Origin: Janibacter sp. HTCC2649
GTDB lineage: Bacteria > Actinomycetota > Actinomycetes > Actinomycetales > Dermatophilaceae
Direction of reading: 5' to 3'
Length of the DNA stretch: 64,000 nucleotides
Assembly (NCBI RefSeq): GCF_000152705.1
Contig: NZ_CH672413.1
Span: 1,401,978 to 1,465,977, forward strand
The notes beneath the pieces are model-generated. The model did not search any database, was not told where the DNA came from, and was given only the letters and a program-made list of their open reading frames with translations. Both the position numbers and the translations under genes were made by a program. The first letter of the stretch is position 1. Every line of letters starts with the position of its first letter. Positions 46,021 to 54,624 of this stretch are shown in pieces.

Positions 46021-48477
46021 CTATGTCCTGACGCGGGCACTTGTCGGGTCATAGAGCGGTCGGAGGGAGACGGTCGCCGGGACGCGCACGCCGGCGACAT
46101 CGACTTCCCAGGTGCCCTCGTCGAGCCACGCCTTGGTCACAGGTCCGTGCGCCGCGACCGACGCGATGCCCACCGCACCGCCCAACGTCCAGCCGTAGGA
46201 CGCCGAGCGCACGTCACCCACCGGCACCCCGTCACGCAGCAGCACCTCGGCGCCGAACAGCAACGGCTCGGGGTCGGTGAGCAGCACCTGGACGAGTTTC
46301 TCGTGACGCGGTGTCTCGCGCTCGGCCAGCACCGCCTCGCGCCCGATGAAGTCGTGCTCGAGGTCGACGGCGAACCCGAGCCCGGCCATCTGCACCGAGT
46401 CGGTGTTGTCGATGTCGTGGCCGTAGTCGCGATAGGCCTTCTCGAGCCGCAGGGATCCGAGCGACTTCAGACCCACAGGAAGGAGCCCGTATGCCGTGCC
46501 CTCCTTGCGCAGTTCCCTCCAGACCGCGGCGGTGTGCTCCCGCGGGAGGTAGAGCTCGTAGCCCAGCTCCCCCACGTAGGTGATCCGGACGCAGAGAACC
46601 TCGACGCCAGCCACCGTGATGGTGCGTGCGGTGCGGAACGGGAAGGCGTCTGTCGACAGGTCGGCATCGGTGAGGGCGGCGAGCAGGTCCCGGGACAGTG
46701 GCCCCTGGACGTTGAGCTGACCAGTGGCCTCGGTGACGTCCTCGATGACGACGTCGGCGTCACCGATCTGACGCCGCAGCCAGGCCAGGCTGTGGCCGTG
46801 GGCGGTGTCGGAGGCGACGACGAGGAAGTCGTTCTCGCCCCTCTTGGTCACTGTCAGGTCGGCCTCGATGCCGCCGTCGGGCCCGAGCCACTGGGTGTAG
46901 GTGATGCGGTCGATGTCGCCGTCGACGTGCCCAGCGCTGACTCTCTCGAGGACGACGCCAGCGTCAGCACCCGTGACGACGAAGGTCGCCATGAACGACA
47001 TGTCGATGAGCCCGACGGCCTCACGCACCGCGCGGTGTTCGGCCTCCCACCGGTCGAACCACGGCTGGCGACCCCACGACGGGGTGACGTGGGCACTTTG
47101 TCCGTCGCCGGCATACCAGTCGGCACTCTCCCAGCCCGAGACGTCCTTGAGCTTCGCGCCCGCGGCGACCATCTCCTCGTGGACCGGCGAGACGAACGTG
47201 CCGCGTCCGGTCTTGAGCTCAACGCCGGGAGTGTGCGCGGCATAGGTCTTGCCGAGAACCTCGGTGACGCGGTCGCGCCGGTAGTCACGATGGAGCTGGT
47301 GCGGCCTGAAGCGAGCAACGTCGATCGCTGTGACGTCCACGTCGGGACGACCATTGGCGATCCAGTGGGCCATGACCCGACCGAGCCCACCGCTGCTGAG
47401 GATGCCGACCGAGTTCAGGCCCGCCGCAACGAAATAGCCCTGCAGGTCGGGTGCCTCGCCGACCGCCGGCAGCCGGTCGGGGGTGAAGGACTCGGGCCCG
47501 CAGAAGAAGGTGCGCACCCCTGCCTCCAGGGTGATCGGGACACGTGACATCGCGGTCTCGAGCGCCGGAGCCATTCGCTCCCAGTCGGGCGGCAGCGTTC
47601 CGAACGAGAAGTCCTCGGGGATGCCGTCGAGCTTCCAGGCGGCCGCCTCCGGTTCGAAGAGGCCGACCATCATGCCGCCGCCCTCCTCGCGGTAGTAGCC
47701 GTAGCGCGCCGGATCCTCGAACACCGGCCCGTTGGGATCGAGCCCGGGGATCGTGTCGGTGATGAGGTAGTAGTGCTCGGCCGCCTGGTTGGGGATGACG
47801 ACGCCATGCCGCTCCCCCAGCTGGCGGGCCCACATGCCGGTGCAGTTGACGACGGTCTCGCAGTCGATGTCACCGACGCTGGTCCGCACTCCAGTGATCC
47901 GCGGCAGCGCCCCGTCGGTCCGGGTGATGACGTCGCCCGCCGTCACGCCCTCGACGATGCGCACCCCGAGATTGCGGGCACCGCGTGCCAGCGACATGGT
48001 GAGGTCAACGGGATTGACGCGCCCGTCGCCGGGGACGTGGAAGCCGGAGATGAGGCCGTCCATGTCGGCGAGCGGGAAGAGCTCGGCCATCTCGCGGGGG
48101 CTGATCTCGTCGACCTCGAGTCCGTGTCGGCGCTGGAACGCTGCCACCCGCCGGTACTCCTCGAGCCGATCGGTGTCGCCGACTGCCTCGATGAGGCCCA
48201 CCGGTCGGAAGCCCGTCGACAGCCCGGTCTCCGCCTCGAGCCGTCCGAACAGGTCGCGCGAGTAGAGCCGGATCCCGGTGAGCGTCTCGCTCGTCGACCC
48301 GAAGCAGGTCATCAGTCCGGCCGCGTGCCACGTCGTCCCGCTCGTGAGCCGATCGCGCTCGAGCAGGACGACGTCGGTGACCCCCTCATGGGCGAGGTGG
48401 TAGGCGATCGACGTCCCGATGACCCCGCCGCCGATGATGACGACCTGGGCGCGGGCGGGAAGCTGCGTTGCACTCAC
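46021..48477 (-). CDS. dimethylglycine/sarcosine dehydrogenase-like FAD protein with GcvT domain
   Basis: The 818-residue protein joins a DAO-type FAD domain (1-430; GGGVIG at 16-21) to an aminomethyltransferase (GcvT-like) domain (about 430-818). The segment SGTTWHAAGL with His51 matches the covalent flavin histidine of dimethylglycine and sarcosine dehydrogenases. Such enzymes oxidise N-methyl groups and pass the one-carbon unit to tetrahydrofolate. GTG 48477 has TAGCCT six bases upstream and is probably leaderless. No glycine betaine genes flank it, so the exact amine is open. Confidence 0.87.
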   Translation of the reverse strand: MSATQLPARAQVVIIGGGVIGTSIAYHLAHEGVTDVVLLERDRLTSGTTWHAAGLMTCFGSTSETLTGIRLYSRDLFGRLEAETGLSTGFRPVGLIEAVGDTDRLEEYRRVAAFQRRHGLEVDEISPREMAELFPLADMDGLISGFHVPGDGRVNPVDLTMSLARGARNLGVRIVEGVTAGDVITRTDGALPRITGVRTSVGDIDCETVVNCTGMWARQLGERHGVVIPNQAAEHYYLITDTIPGLDPNGPVFEDPARYGYYREEGGGMMVGLFEPEAAAWKLDGIPEDFSFGTLPPDWERMAPALETAMSRVPITLEAGVRTFFCGPESFTPDRLPAVGEAPDLQGYFVAAGLNSVGILSSGGLGRVMAHWIANGRPDVDVTAIDVARFRPHQLHRDYRRDRVTEVLGKTYAAHTPGVELKTGRGTFVSPVHEEMVAAGAKLKDVSGWESADWYAGDGQSAHVTPSWGRQPWFDRWEAEHRAVREAVGLIDMSFMATFVVTGADAGVVLERVSAGHVDGDIDRITYTQWLGPDGGIEADLTVTKRGENDFLVVASDTAHGHSLAWLRRQIGDADVVIEDVTEATGQLNVQGPLSRDLLAALTDADLSTDAFPFRTARTITVAGVEVLCVRITYVGELGYELYLPREHTAAVWRELRKEGTAYGLLPVGLKSLGSLRLEKAYRDYGHDIDNTDSVQMAGLGFAVDLEHDFIGREAVLAERETPRHEKLVQVLLTDPEPLLFGAEVLLRDGVPVGDVRSASYGWTLGGAVGIASVAAHGPVTKAWLDEGTWEVDVAGVRVPATVSLRPLYDPTSARVRT

Positions 48478-48513
48478 ACGCGGAGGCTACCCACCCGCCG
48501 CCGCGAACTCGCA

Positions 48514-48557
48514 GCGTCTGCGGAAAGGGTTGCTGGAGCGACCCTTTCCGCAGACGC
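48514..48557. repeat. 17-bp-stem palindrome between two genes
   Basis: GCGTCTGCGGAAAGGGT (48514-48530) and its exact inverse (48541-48557) flank a 10-base loop, six bases past the stop of the dehydrogenase gene at 48564 and upstream of the next. It could end the minus-strand transcript. The sequence is unrelated to the 29975 family. Confidence 0.75.
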
Positions 48558-48563
48558 AAGGAG

Positions 48564-50342
48564 TCAGGCGTAGGTACGGAAGCCGCGCCCCGTCTTGCGG
48601 CCCAGATATCCGGCCGTGACGAGGTGCTCCAGCAGCGGTGCCGGCGCATAGCCGGGCTCACGGAACTCGATGTAGAGCTCGCGCTCGATGGCCAGCGACA
48701 CGTCGAGGCCGACCACGTCGAGGAGCTCGAACGGACCCATGGGCAGACCACAGCCGGTCTTCATCGCGGTGTCGATGTCGTCGGCGCTGGCGTAGTTGGC
48801 GTCGAGCATCTTGATCGCGTCGTTGAGGTAGGGGAAGAGCAACGCGTTGACGATGAAGCCCGAGCGGTCGCCACACGTCACCGGGTGCTTGCCGATCTCG
48901 CGGCACAGCTCCTGCACGGTCGCGACGACGTCCTCACCGGTCGACACGGTGTGCACGACCTCGACGAGCTTCATGATCTGCGCCGGGTTGAAGAAGTGCA
49001 TGCCGACGACGTCCTGGGGGCGCGACGTCACGCGGGCACAGTCGATGATCGGCAGCGACGACGTCGTCGTCGCGAGAATCGCCCCGGGCTTGCAGATCTT
49101 GTCGAGGTCACGGAAGAGCTCCTGCTTGATCGCGAGGTCCTCGGCGATGGCCTCGACGACGAGGTCGACCTCGGCCAGGTCGGCGCGCTCGGTGCTCGGG
49201 TGGAGACGGGCCAACAGTGCGTCGGCCTCCTCCTGCGTGGCACGACCCTTCTCGACCGCGCGGGCCTGGGACTTCTCGATCGCGGCACGGACGCCGTCGA
49301 GCTTGTCCTGGCTGCGGGCGACGTACGTGACGCTCTTCCCCGCCTTGGCAAAGACCTCGATGATGCCGGTCGCCATCGTGCCGGAGCCGACGACGCCGAC
49401 CGACGAGACCTCGCGCAGCGCCACGCCCGCGGCAACGCCGTCACCCGGCGTCTGCGCATCGGCGACGACCTCGGGCGAACCCGCCGCGGCATACGTGTAG
49501 AAACCGCGACCGGTCTTGCGACCCTTGAGACCGGCGGACACCATCTGCTTGATGATGGGGCTCGGTGCGTGGAGGCGGTCGCGCCCCTGCTTGTACATCG
49601 TGTCGAGAATCTCGTATGCCGTGTCGAGACCGATGAGGTCGAGCAGCGCGAGCGGGCCCATCGGGTAGCCGCAGCCGAGCTTCATCGACGCGTCGATGTC
49701 CTCGCGGGTGGCGTAGCGGCTCTCGAACATCGAGACCGCGTGGTTCAGGTAGCCGAAGAGCAGGGCGTTGGCGATGAAGCCAGCCTTGTCCCCGACGATG
49801 ACCGGCTTCTTGTCGATGCGCTCGGCCAGGGCCTTGACGTCCTCGAAGACGTCGTCGGCGGTGATGACGGTGCGGATGACCTCAACGAACTGCTGGACGG
49901 GCGCCGGGTTGAAGAAGTGCATGCCGACGATGCGCTTGGGGCTCGTCGTCGACGCGGCGATCTCGGTGACCGGCAGCGACGACGTGTTGGTCGCGAGAAT
50001 GGCGTCGGGTCCGACGATGGAGTCGAGCTTGGCGAAGATCTCCTTCTTGAGATCCAGGTGTTCGGGGACTGCCTCGACGACGAGCTGACAGTCGGCGAGC
50101 GACTCGAAGTCGGTCGCGTAGGTCACGTGCCCGTGCAGGGTGTCGTGGGCCGTCTGGTCGATCTTGCCGCGGTCGAGGGCGCGCCCGGTCGACTTCGCGA
50201 GGAAGGAGCGCCCGCGCTCGACGGCCTCGTCGGTGACGTCCACGGCGACAACGTCGATCCCGTTGCGCGCGAACACCTCCACGATGCCCGCACCCATGGT
50301 GCCCAGTCCGATGACGCCTACTTTGGTGAACTCACGTGACAT
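48564..50342 (-). CDS. tandem-duplicated 3-hydroxyacyl-CoA dehydrogenase
   Basis: The 592-residue protein is two complete 3-hydroxybutyryl-CoA dehydrogenase modules in line: residues 5-287 and 312-592. Each has its own NAD loop (GLGTMGAG; GSGTMATG), catalytic HFFNPA (His142 in the first) and C-terminal GRKTGRGF-x-TYA. It interconverts acetoacetyl-CoA and 3-hydroxybutyryl-CoA. ATG 50342 follows GGGAG; a longer frame upstream is spurious. Single-module enzymes dimerise, so the fusion probably forms an internal pair. It fits between thiolase and crotonase in the ethylmalonyl-CoA route. Confidence 0.93.
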   Translation of the reverse strand: MSREFTKVGVIGLGTMGAGIVEVFARNGIDVVAVDVTDEAVERGRSFLAKSTGRALDRGKIDQTAHDTLHGHVTYATDFESLADCQLVVEAVPEHLDLKKEIFAKLDSIVGPDAILATNTSSLPVTEIAASTTSPKRIVGMHFFNPAPVQQFVEVIRTVITADDVFEDVKALAERIDKKPVIVGDKAGFIANALLFGYLNHAVSMFESRYATREDIDASMKLGCGYPMGPLALLDLIGLDTAYEILDTMYKQGRDRLHAPSPIIKQMVSAGLKGRKTGRGFYTYAAAGSPEVVADAQTPGDGVAAGVALREVSSVGVVGSGTMATGIIEVFAKAGKSVTYVARSQDKLDGVRAAIEKSQARAVEKGRATQEEADALLARLHPSTERADLAEVDLVVEAIAEDLAIKQELFRDLDKICKPGAILATTTSSLPIIDCARVTSRPQDVVGMHFFNPAQIMKLVEVVHTVSTGEDVVATVQELCREIGKHPVTCGDRSGFIVNALLFPYLNDAIKMLDANYASADDIDTAMKTGCGLPMGPFELLDVVGLDVSLAIERELYIEFREPGYAPAPLLEHLVTAGYLGRKTGRGFRTYA

Positions 50343-50424
50343 GTTCGGAGTCTCCCAGAGTGGGGCTGCACTGTGGTCACCGATGCGACGTGAGCCTGCC
50401 CACCCCACCGGTCTCAGTGGTGAG

Positions 50425-51702
50425 CTAGGCCGGGACGAGGGCGACGTCCAGAACCTCGTCCTGCTCGGCGACGATCCGGGAGGGCTGCACGAGCACGAGC
50501 AGGACAACGGCGCCGAGCCAGACGGCACCGGTCATCACCACGGCCATGCCGACCGCATTGCCCGTGCTGACCAGACCGGTCAGCGGCGTGATGACGCTCG
50601 CCATGCCGAACTGGATGGCCCCGAGCAGAGCAGCCGCAGAGCCGGCAGCCTCACCGTGTCGCGACAGGGCGAGCGCCGGGGTGTTGGGGAACGACAGGCC
50701 CACGGCGAACATGACGAACCACAAAGGCACGAGGACCAGGACCAGCGGCGCGTCGGTGAGTGCGGCCGCGAGCAGGCCCGCGGTCGCAGCCATGGCCACG
50801 ACGACGCCAGCGGTCAGGATGTGCTGCGGTTCCCACTTGCGCAGCAGGAACGGGTTGACCTGGGTCGCCACGATGAGCCCCGCCGCATTGACGCCGAACA
50901 GGATGCCGAACTGCTGCTCATTGAGGCCGTAGTACTCCTGCAGGACGAACGACGAGCCCGCGACGTAGGCGAAGAGGGCGCTGAACATCAGGCCCGCGAG
51001 CAGCACCAGCCCGACGAACGGACGATCGCGCAACAGACCGGCATACGTGCGCAGCGTGGCTCCGACCCGTGCGGGTCGCCGGCGCGCGACCGGCAGGGTC
51101 TCGTCCAGACCGCGCAACGCGACCACGAAGAGCACGACAGCGATTCCGGCCAGCGCCCCGAAGATCCCGCGCCACCCGGTGAGCTGGAGCAGGAGGCCAC
51201 CGAGGGACGGGGCGAGGATGGGGGCGACACCGATGACGAGCGTCAGGTGGCTGAGCAGCCCGGCGGCTCGACGCCCGGTGAACAGGTCACGCACGACGGC
51301 CATCGCGGTGACCGCGACCGCCGCACCCGAGACACCCTGACCAATGCGCACCGCGGTGAGCACTTCGATCGACGGGGAGAGGCCGGCAAGCACGGACATC
51401 ACGGCGTGGGCAGCGATGCCGCCCAGCATGACGCGGCGGCGGCCGACGGCATCCGAGATCGGGCCCAGCACGAGCTGACCAAGACCGAGGCCGAGCATGA
51501 TGCCGGTGAGGGTGAACTGCACCTGGGGCTCGGTGGCACCCAGGTCATCTGCCAGCGTCGGCAGGGCGGGCAGGTAGGTGTCGATCGTCAGCGGGCCGAG
51601 CGCGACGAGTGCGCCGAGAACCAGAACCAGACGGAGATACGCACGCCCGGCGAGGGGGACGGCGGGAGTCGGTGCGGTGTGGGTGGTGGGGCGCGCTGAC
51701 AC
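50425..51702 (-). CDS. Bcr/CflA-type multidrug MFS exporter
   Basis: The 425-residue protein has 12 predicted helices and the family signs TIDTYLPALP in helix 1 and GPISDAVGRRRVML after helix 2. Bcr/CflA pumps export drugs such as bicyclomycin by proton antiport. The start is GTG 51702 behind CAGGAG. No regulator is adjacent. Confidence 0.9.
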   Translation of the reverse strand: MSARPTTHTAPTPAVPLAGRAYLRLVLVLGALVALGPLTIDTYLPALPTLADDLGATEPQVQFTLTGIMLGLGLGQLVLGPISDAVGRRRVMLGGIAAHAVMSVLAGLSPSIEVLTAVRIGQGVSGAAVAVTAMAVVRDLFTGRRAAGLLSHLTLVIGVAPILAPSLGGLLLQLTGWRGIFGALAGIAVVLFVVALRGLDETLPVARRRPARVGATLRTYAGLLRDRPFVGLVLLAGLMFSALFAYVAGSSFVLQEYYGLNEQQFGILFGVNAAGLIVATQVNPFLLRKWEPQHILTAGVVVAMAATAGLLAAALTDAPLVLVLVPLWFVMFAVGLSFPNTPALALSRHGEAAGSAAALLGAIQFGMASVITPLTGLVSTGNAVGMAVVMTGAVWLGAVVLLVLVQPSRIVAEQDEVLDVALVPA

Positions 51703-51869
51703 GCTGCTGGCTCCTGAGAAAGGGTGGGATCGGACGGTGGCGCGCGCGCCGGTGAGCCCGCATCGTCAGTGTCCAAGGCACTGGCGCGCCGAGGCATTCC
51801 CGTTTCGCGTGGGCTGTGCACGCCTGCGCCGGTCGGGACCCTCGACCGGAAGGCGACTATGGTGTGCCG

Positions 51870-52565
51870 GTGCGAGTGGTGATTGCGAAGTGCAGCGTTG
51901 ACTACGACGGTCGACTGACGGCCCATCTCCCTCTCGCGACCCGGTTGCTCATGGTCAAGGCCGATGGCTCGGTCCTCATCCACTCCGACGGCGGGTCCTA
52001 CAAGCCCCTCAACTGGATGTCGCCGCCGTGCGCGATGGCCGAGGTCGAGCCCGAGGAGTCCGAGGTCGCCGAGGGCGTCACGGCCGTGTGGGTCGTCCAG
52101 CACGCCAAGTCCGAGGACCGCCTGCGGGTCAAGCTCCACGAGATCCACAGCGACACGGCGCACGACCTCGGCGTGGACCCGGGCCTGGTCAAGGACGGCG
52201 TCGAGGCCCACCTCCAGAAGCTCCTCGCCGAGCACATCACCACGCTGGGCGACGGCTTCACCCTGACCCGGCGTGAGTACATGACGCCCATCGGACCCGT
52301 CGACATCCTCTGCAAGGACTCGGCGGGCGCCACGGTGGCGGTCGAGATCAAGCGCCGCGGAGACATCGACGGCGTCGAGCAGCTCACCCGCTATCTCGAG
52401 CTCATGAACCGCGACACGCATCTCGCGCCCGTCTCCGGCGTCTTTGCCGCGCAACAGATCAAGCCGCAGGCACGCACGCTCGCCGAGGACCGCGGCATAC
52501 GCTGCGTCGTTCTCGACTACGACGAGCTCAAGGGCATCGACAACAGCGAACACCGCCTGTTCTGA
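51870..52565 (+). CDS. nucS: mismatch-specific endonuclease NucS/EndoMS
   Basis: NucS cuts both strands at DNA mismatches and replaces MutS/MutL repair in actinobacteria and some archaea. The 231-residue protein has the C-terminal nuclease core Asp145 (PVDILC), Glu159 and Lys161 ([11 protein letters not shown]). Their spacing equals that of Asp165/Glu179/Lys181, which I recall for Thermococcus EndoMS. GTG 51870 has TATGGT six bases upstream, so it is probably leaderless; the N-terminus [15 protein letters not shown] is as in relatives. Confidence 0.95.
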   Translation: MRVVIAKCSVDYDGRLTAHLPLATRLLMVKADGSVLIHSDGGSYKPLNWMSPPCAMAEVEPEESEVAEGVTAVWVVQHAKSEDRLRVKLHEIHSDTAHDLGVDPGLVKDGVEAHLQKLLAEHITTLGDGFTLTRREYMTPIGPVDILCKDSAGATVAVEIKRRGDIDGVEQLTRYLELMNRDTHLAPVSGVFAAQQIKPQARTLAEDRGIRCVVLDYDELKGIDNSEHRLF

Positions 52566-52594
52566 ACCGTCTTCGGCCCAGAAGAGAACTCAGC

Positions 52595-53218
52595 TCAGAC
52601 GACGGAGCGGTCGGCGCTCCCCGGCCACGACACGACGGTGACGTCGTCGGCATCGATGCTGATCTGCGCCACGGCGCAGTTGGGCAGGAACATCCGCTCC
52701 GCGAGGTCATTGCGCACGTTGCGGCCCAGTCGCGGCAGGCAGAACGACATCACTCCCCCATGGGTGAACACGAGCACGGTCTCGCCGCGGTGCTGGTCCG
52801 AGATCGCCTCGAGCGCAGCGCGATAGCGATCGAGCGCCTGCTCGCCGCTCTCACCGCCGGGGATGAACGTGCCCAGATGTCCGGACTTCCACGCCTCGAA
52901 GACACCCATGAGCTCGGGGTCGTCGTGGGCGCGACCCGCGAGCAGACCCACGGAGAACTCCTGCAGGCCGTCGATCGCCCGCGACTCGACACCGAGGACC
53001 TCTGCCGCGATCGCGCCAGACTCTATGGCGCGCTGCAGCCGGCTCGTCCAGACGGCGGCGATGTTGCGGGACCGGAGCGACTCGGCCACATGCCGCACCT
53101 GGTCCTTGCCCTTGTCCGTCAGCCACCCGCCGTCGTCCGAGAGCACCTTGGCGTGGGGATAGTCGGCATCACCGTGGCGAGCCACGAGCAGCGTTGCGGG
53201 ACAGTGCAGATCACTCAC
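52595..53218 (-). CDS. histidine phosphatase family protein
   Basis: The 207-residue protein has the phosphoglycerate-mutase-like RHG motif (Arg14-His15) near the N-terminus and the second histidine in FTHGG. It hydrolyses a phosphate ester through a phosphohistidine. The start is GTG 53218. It is divergent from the acetyltransferase gene and converges on nucS. Substrate unknown. Confidence 0.88.
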   Translation of the reverse strand: MSDLHCPATLLVARHGDADYPHAKVLSDDGGWLTDKGKDQVRHVAESLRSRNIAAVWTSRLQRAIESGAIAAEVLGVESRAIDGLQEFSVGLLAGRAHDDPELMGVFEAWKSGHLGTFIPGGESGEQALDRYRAALEAISDQHRGETVLVFTHGGVMSFCLPRLGRNVRNDLAERMFLPNCAVAQISIDADDVTVVSWPGSADRSVV

Positions 53219-53315
53219 CCCCTCACCTTCCCATGCCGTTCGGACAATGCGTGGGTATGCCGTGTGCTCCCGAATCCGGTCGACACCGCACCTTCTCGGC
53301 TGGTCAACTGAGGGC

Positions 53316-54584
53316 GTGACCGACGACTTCTCCTTCGCGACGCTCGACCTGGATGACGAGAGTCACGAGAACACCGCCCGGGTGAACGGCTGGCTCGACG
53401 CCGTCACGCGCGGCTTTCACCAGGGCCATGCCACCGACGAGTTCCGTGAGAAGTGGCTCGCAGCCGTACGCCTCGACGGTGCGACATCACGCGGCGTGTG
53501 GGAATCGCCCGAGCTTCCCCTCTCGACCGAGGTCCCGGTCGCGACGTTCGGACACTTCGTCAAGACGCTCAACGCGGGTGCCGCGCACCTCCCCGCCCGG
53601 ATGATCACCGACGTCACCGTGGCACCGACGCACCGTCGTCGCGGCCTCATGCGTCGACTCATGACCGAGAACCTCGAGGACGCAGCATCCACGGGCATCC
53701 CGGTCGTGGTGCTCACGGCATCCGAGGGCGCCATCTACCAGCGATTTGGCTTTGGCCCCGCGACCCGCGAGGCACAAGTACGCGTCGACAGCACGTCCCG
53801 ATTCCAGCTGCGTCAGGTCCCCGACGACGGTGGACGGGTTGCGATGGTCGACGCCTCGGTCGCGTGGCCGACCCTGTCTGCGGTCTTCGAGAAGCACCAT
53901 CTCGTCACCCGAGGCAGCCTCGGTCGCCCGACGTACTACGAGGCCTGGCTCAAGGGATATGACTGGCAGGCACAAAGCGAGGACCGCCGGCAACGCATCG
54001 CCGTCCGCTTCGGACCAGACGGAGAGGCCGATGGTTTCGTGGCCTATGCGCAGAAACGGACCGAGGGCACGGGCGAGATCGAGGTCCGTGACATGGTCAC
54101 GTCGTCGCCGGCCGCCCACCTGGCCCTCTGGCAGTTCCTCGCTGACATCGATCTCGCCGACGTGGTCACCGTCTCGGCGCCCGTCGTCGATCCGCTCACT
54201 CATGCCTTGGTCGATCACCGAGTGCGACGGGTGACGGCCATGCCCGACCACCTGTGGGTGCGCATCCTCGACGTTCAGGCCGCTCTCGAGGCGCGCCCTT
54301 GGTTCGGCACCGATCGCATCGTCCTTCGGGTGGTCGATGGTCTGGGACACGCGGACGGCACGTTCTCGATCGACGCCTCTGACGGACGCGCAGCAGTGAC
54401 TTCGACGACGGACGCGCCCGACGTCACCCTTGATGTCGAAACCCTCGGCACGCTCTACCTCGGTGACGTCACGGTCGACCCGCTGGCCAAGGGGGGCCGC
54501 ATCACGGCCACCGGCGAAGCGCTGCGCCGGTTCGCCGCCCTGGCCGATGGCTCACCGTCGCCTCACTGCAACACCCACTTCTGA
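53316..54584 (+). CDS. Eis-like GNAT N-acetyltransferase
   Basis: The 422-residue protein has the three-part Eis layout: an N-terminal GNAT domain with the CoA loop HRRRGLMRRLM (106-116) and Tyr in IYQRFGFG, a second degenerate GNAT domain, and a sterol-carrier-like C-terminal domain. It ends in Phe, like Eis, whose terminal carboxylate takes part in catalysis. Eis acetylates amines including aminoglycosides. I place the start at GTG 53316; an ATG 23 codons upstream adds residues unlike the family. Confidence 0.85.
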   Translation: MTDDFSFATLDLDDESHENTARVNGWLDAVTRGFHQGHATDEFREKWLAAVRLDGATSRGVWESPELPLSTEVPVATFGHFVKTLNAGAAHLPARMITDVTVAPTHRRRGLMRRLMTENLEDAASTGIPVVVLTASEGAIYQRFGFGPATREAQVRVDSTSRFQLRQVPDDGGRVAMVDASVAWPTLSAVFEKHHLVTRGSLGRPTYYEAWLKGYDWQAQSEDRRQRIAVRFGPDGEADGFVAYAQKRTEGTGEIEVRDMVTSSPAAHLALWQFLADIDLADVVTVSAPVVDPLTHALVDHRVRRVTAMPDHLWVRILDVQAALEARPWFGTDRIVLRVVDGLGHADGTFSIDASDGRAAVTSTTDAPDVTLDVETLGTLYLGDVTVDPLAKGGRITATGEALRRFAALADGSPSPHCNTHF

Positions 54585-54608
54585 CCCGACGGAGATCTGC
54601 CGGGACGC

Positions 54609-54624
54609 GAGGACCCGGGTCCTC
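54609..54624. terminator. 16-bp perfect palindrome between convergent genes
   Basis: GAGGACCCGGGTCCTC is a gapless palindrome in the 38-base gap between the Eis-like gene and ecm and overlaps the ecm stop codon. It may help end transcription, but a stem without a loop is a weak terminator. Confidence 0.3.

Noticed and set aside
48468-50339. 623-codon plus-strand frame opposite the dehydrogenase
   Set aside because: Shadow; the minus strand encodes two complete dehydrogenase modules.
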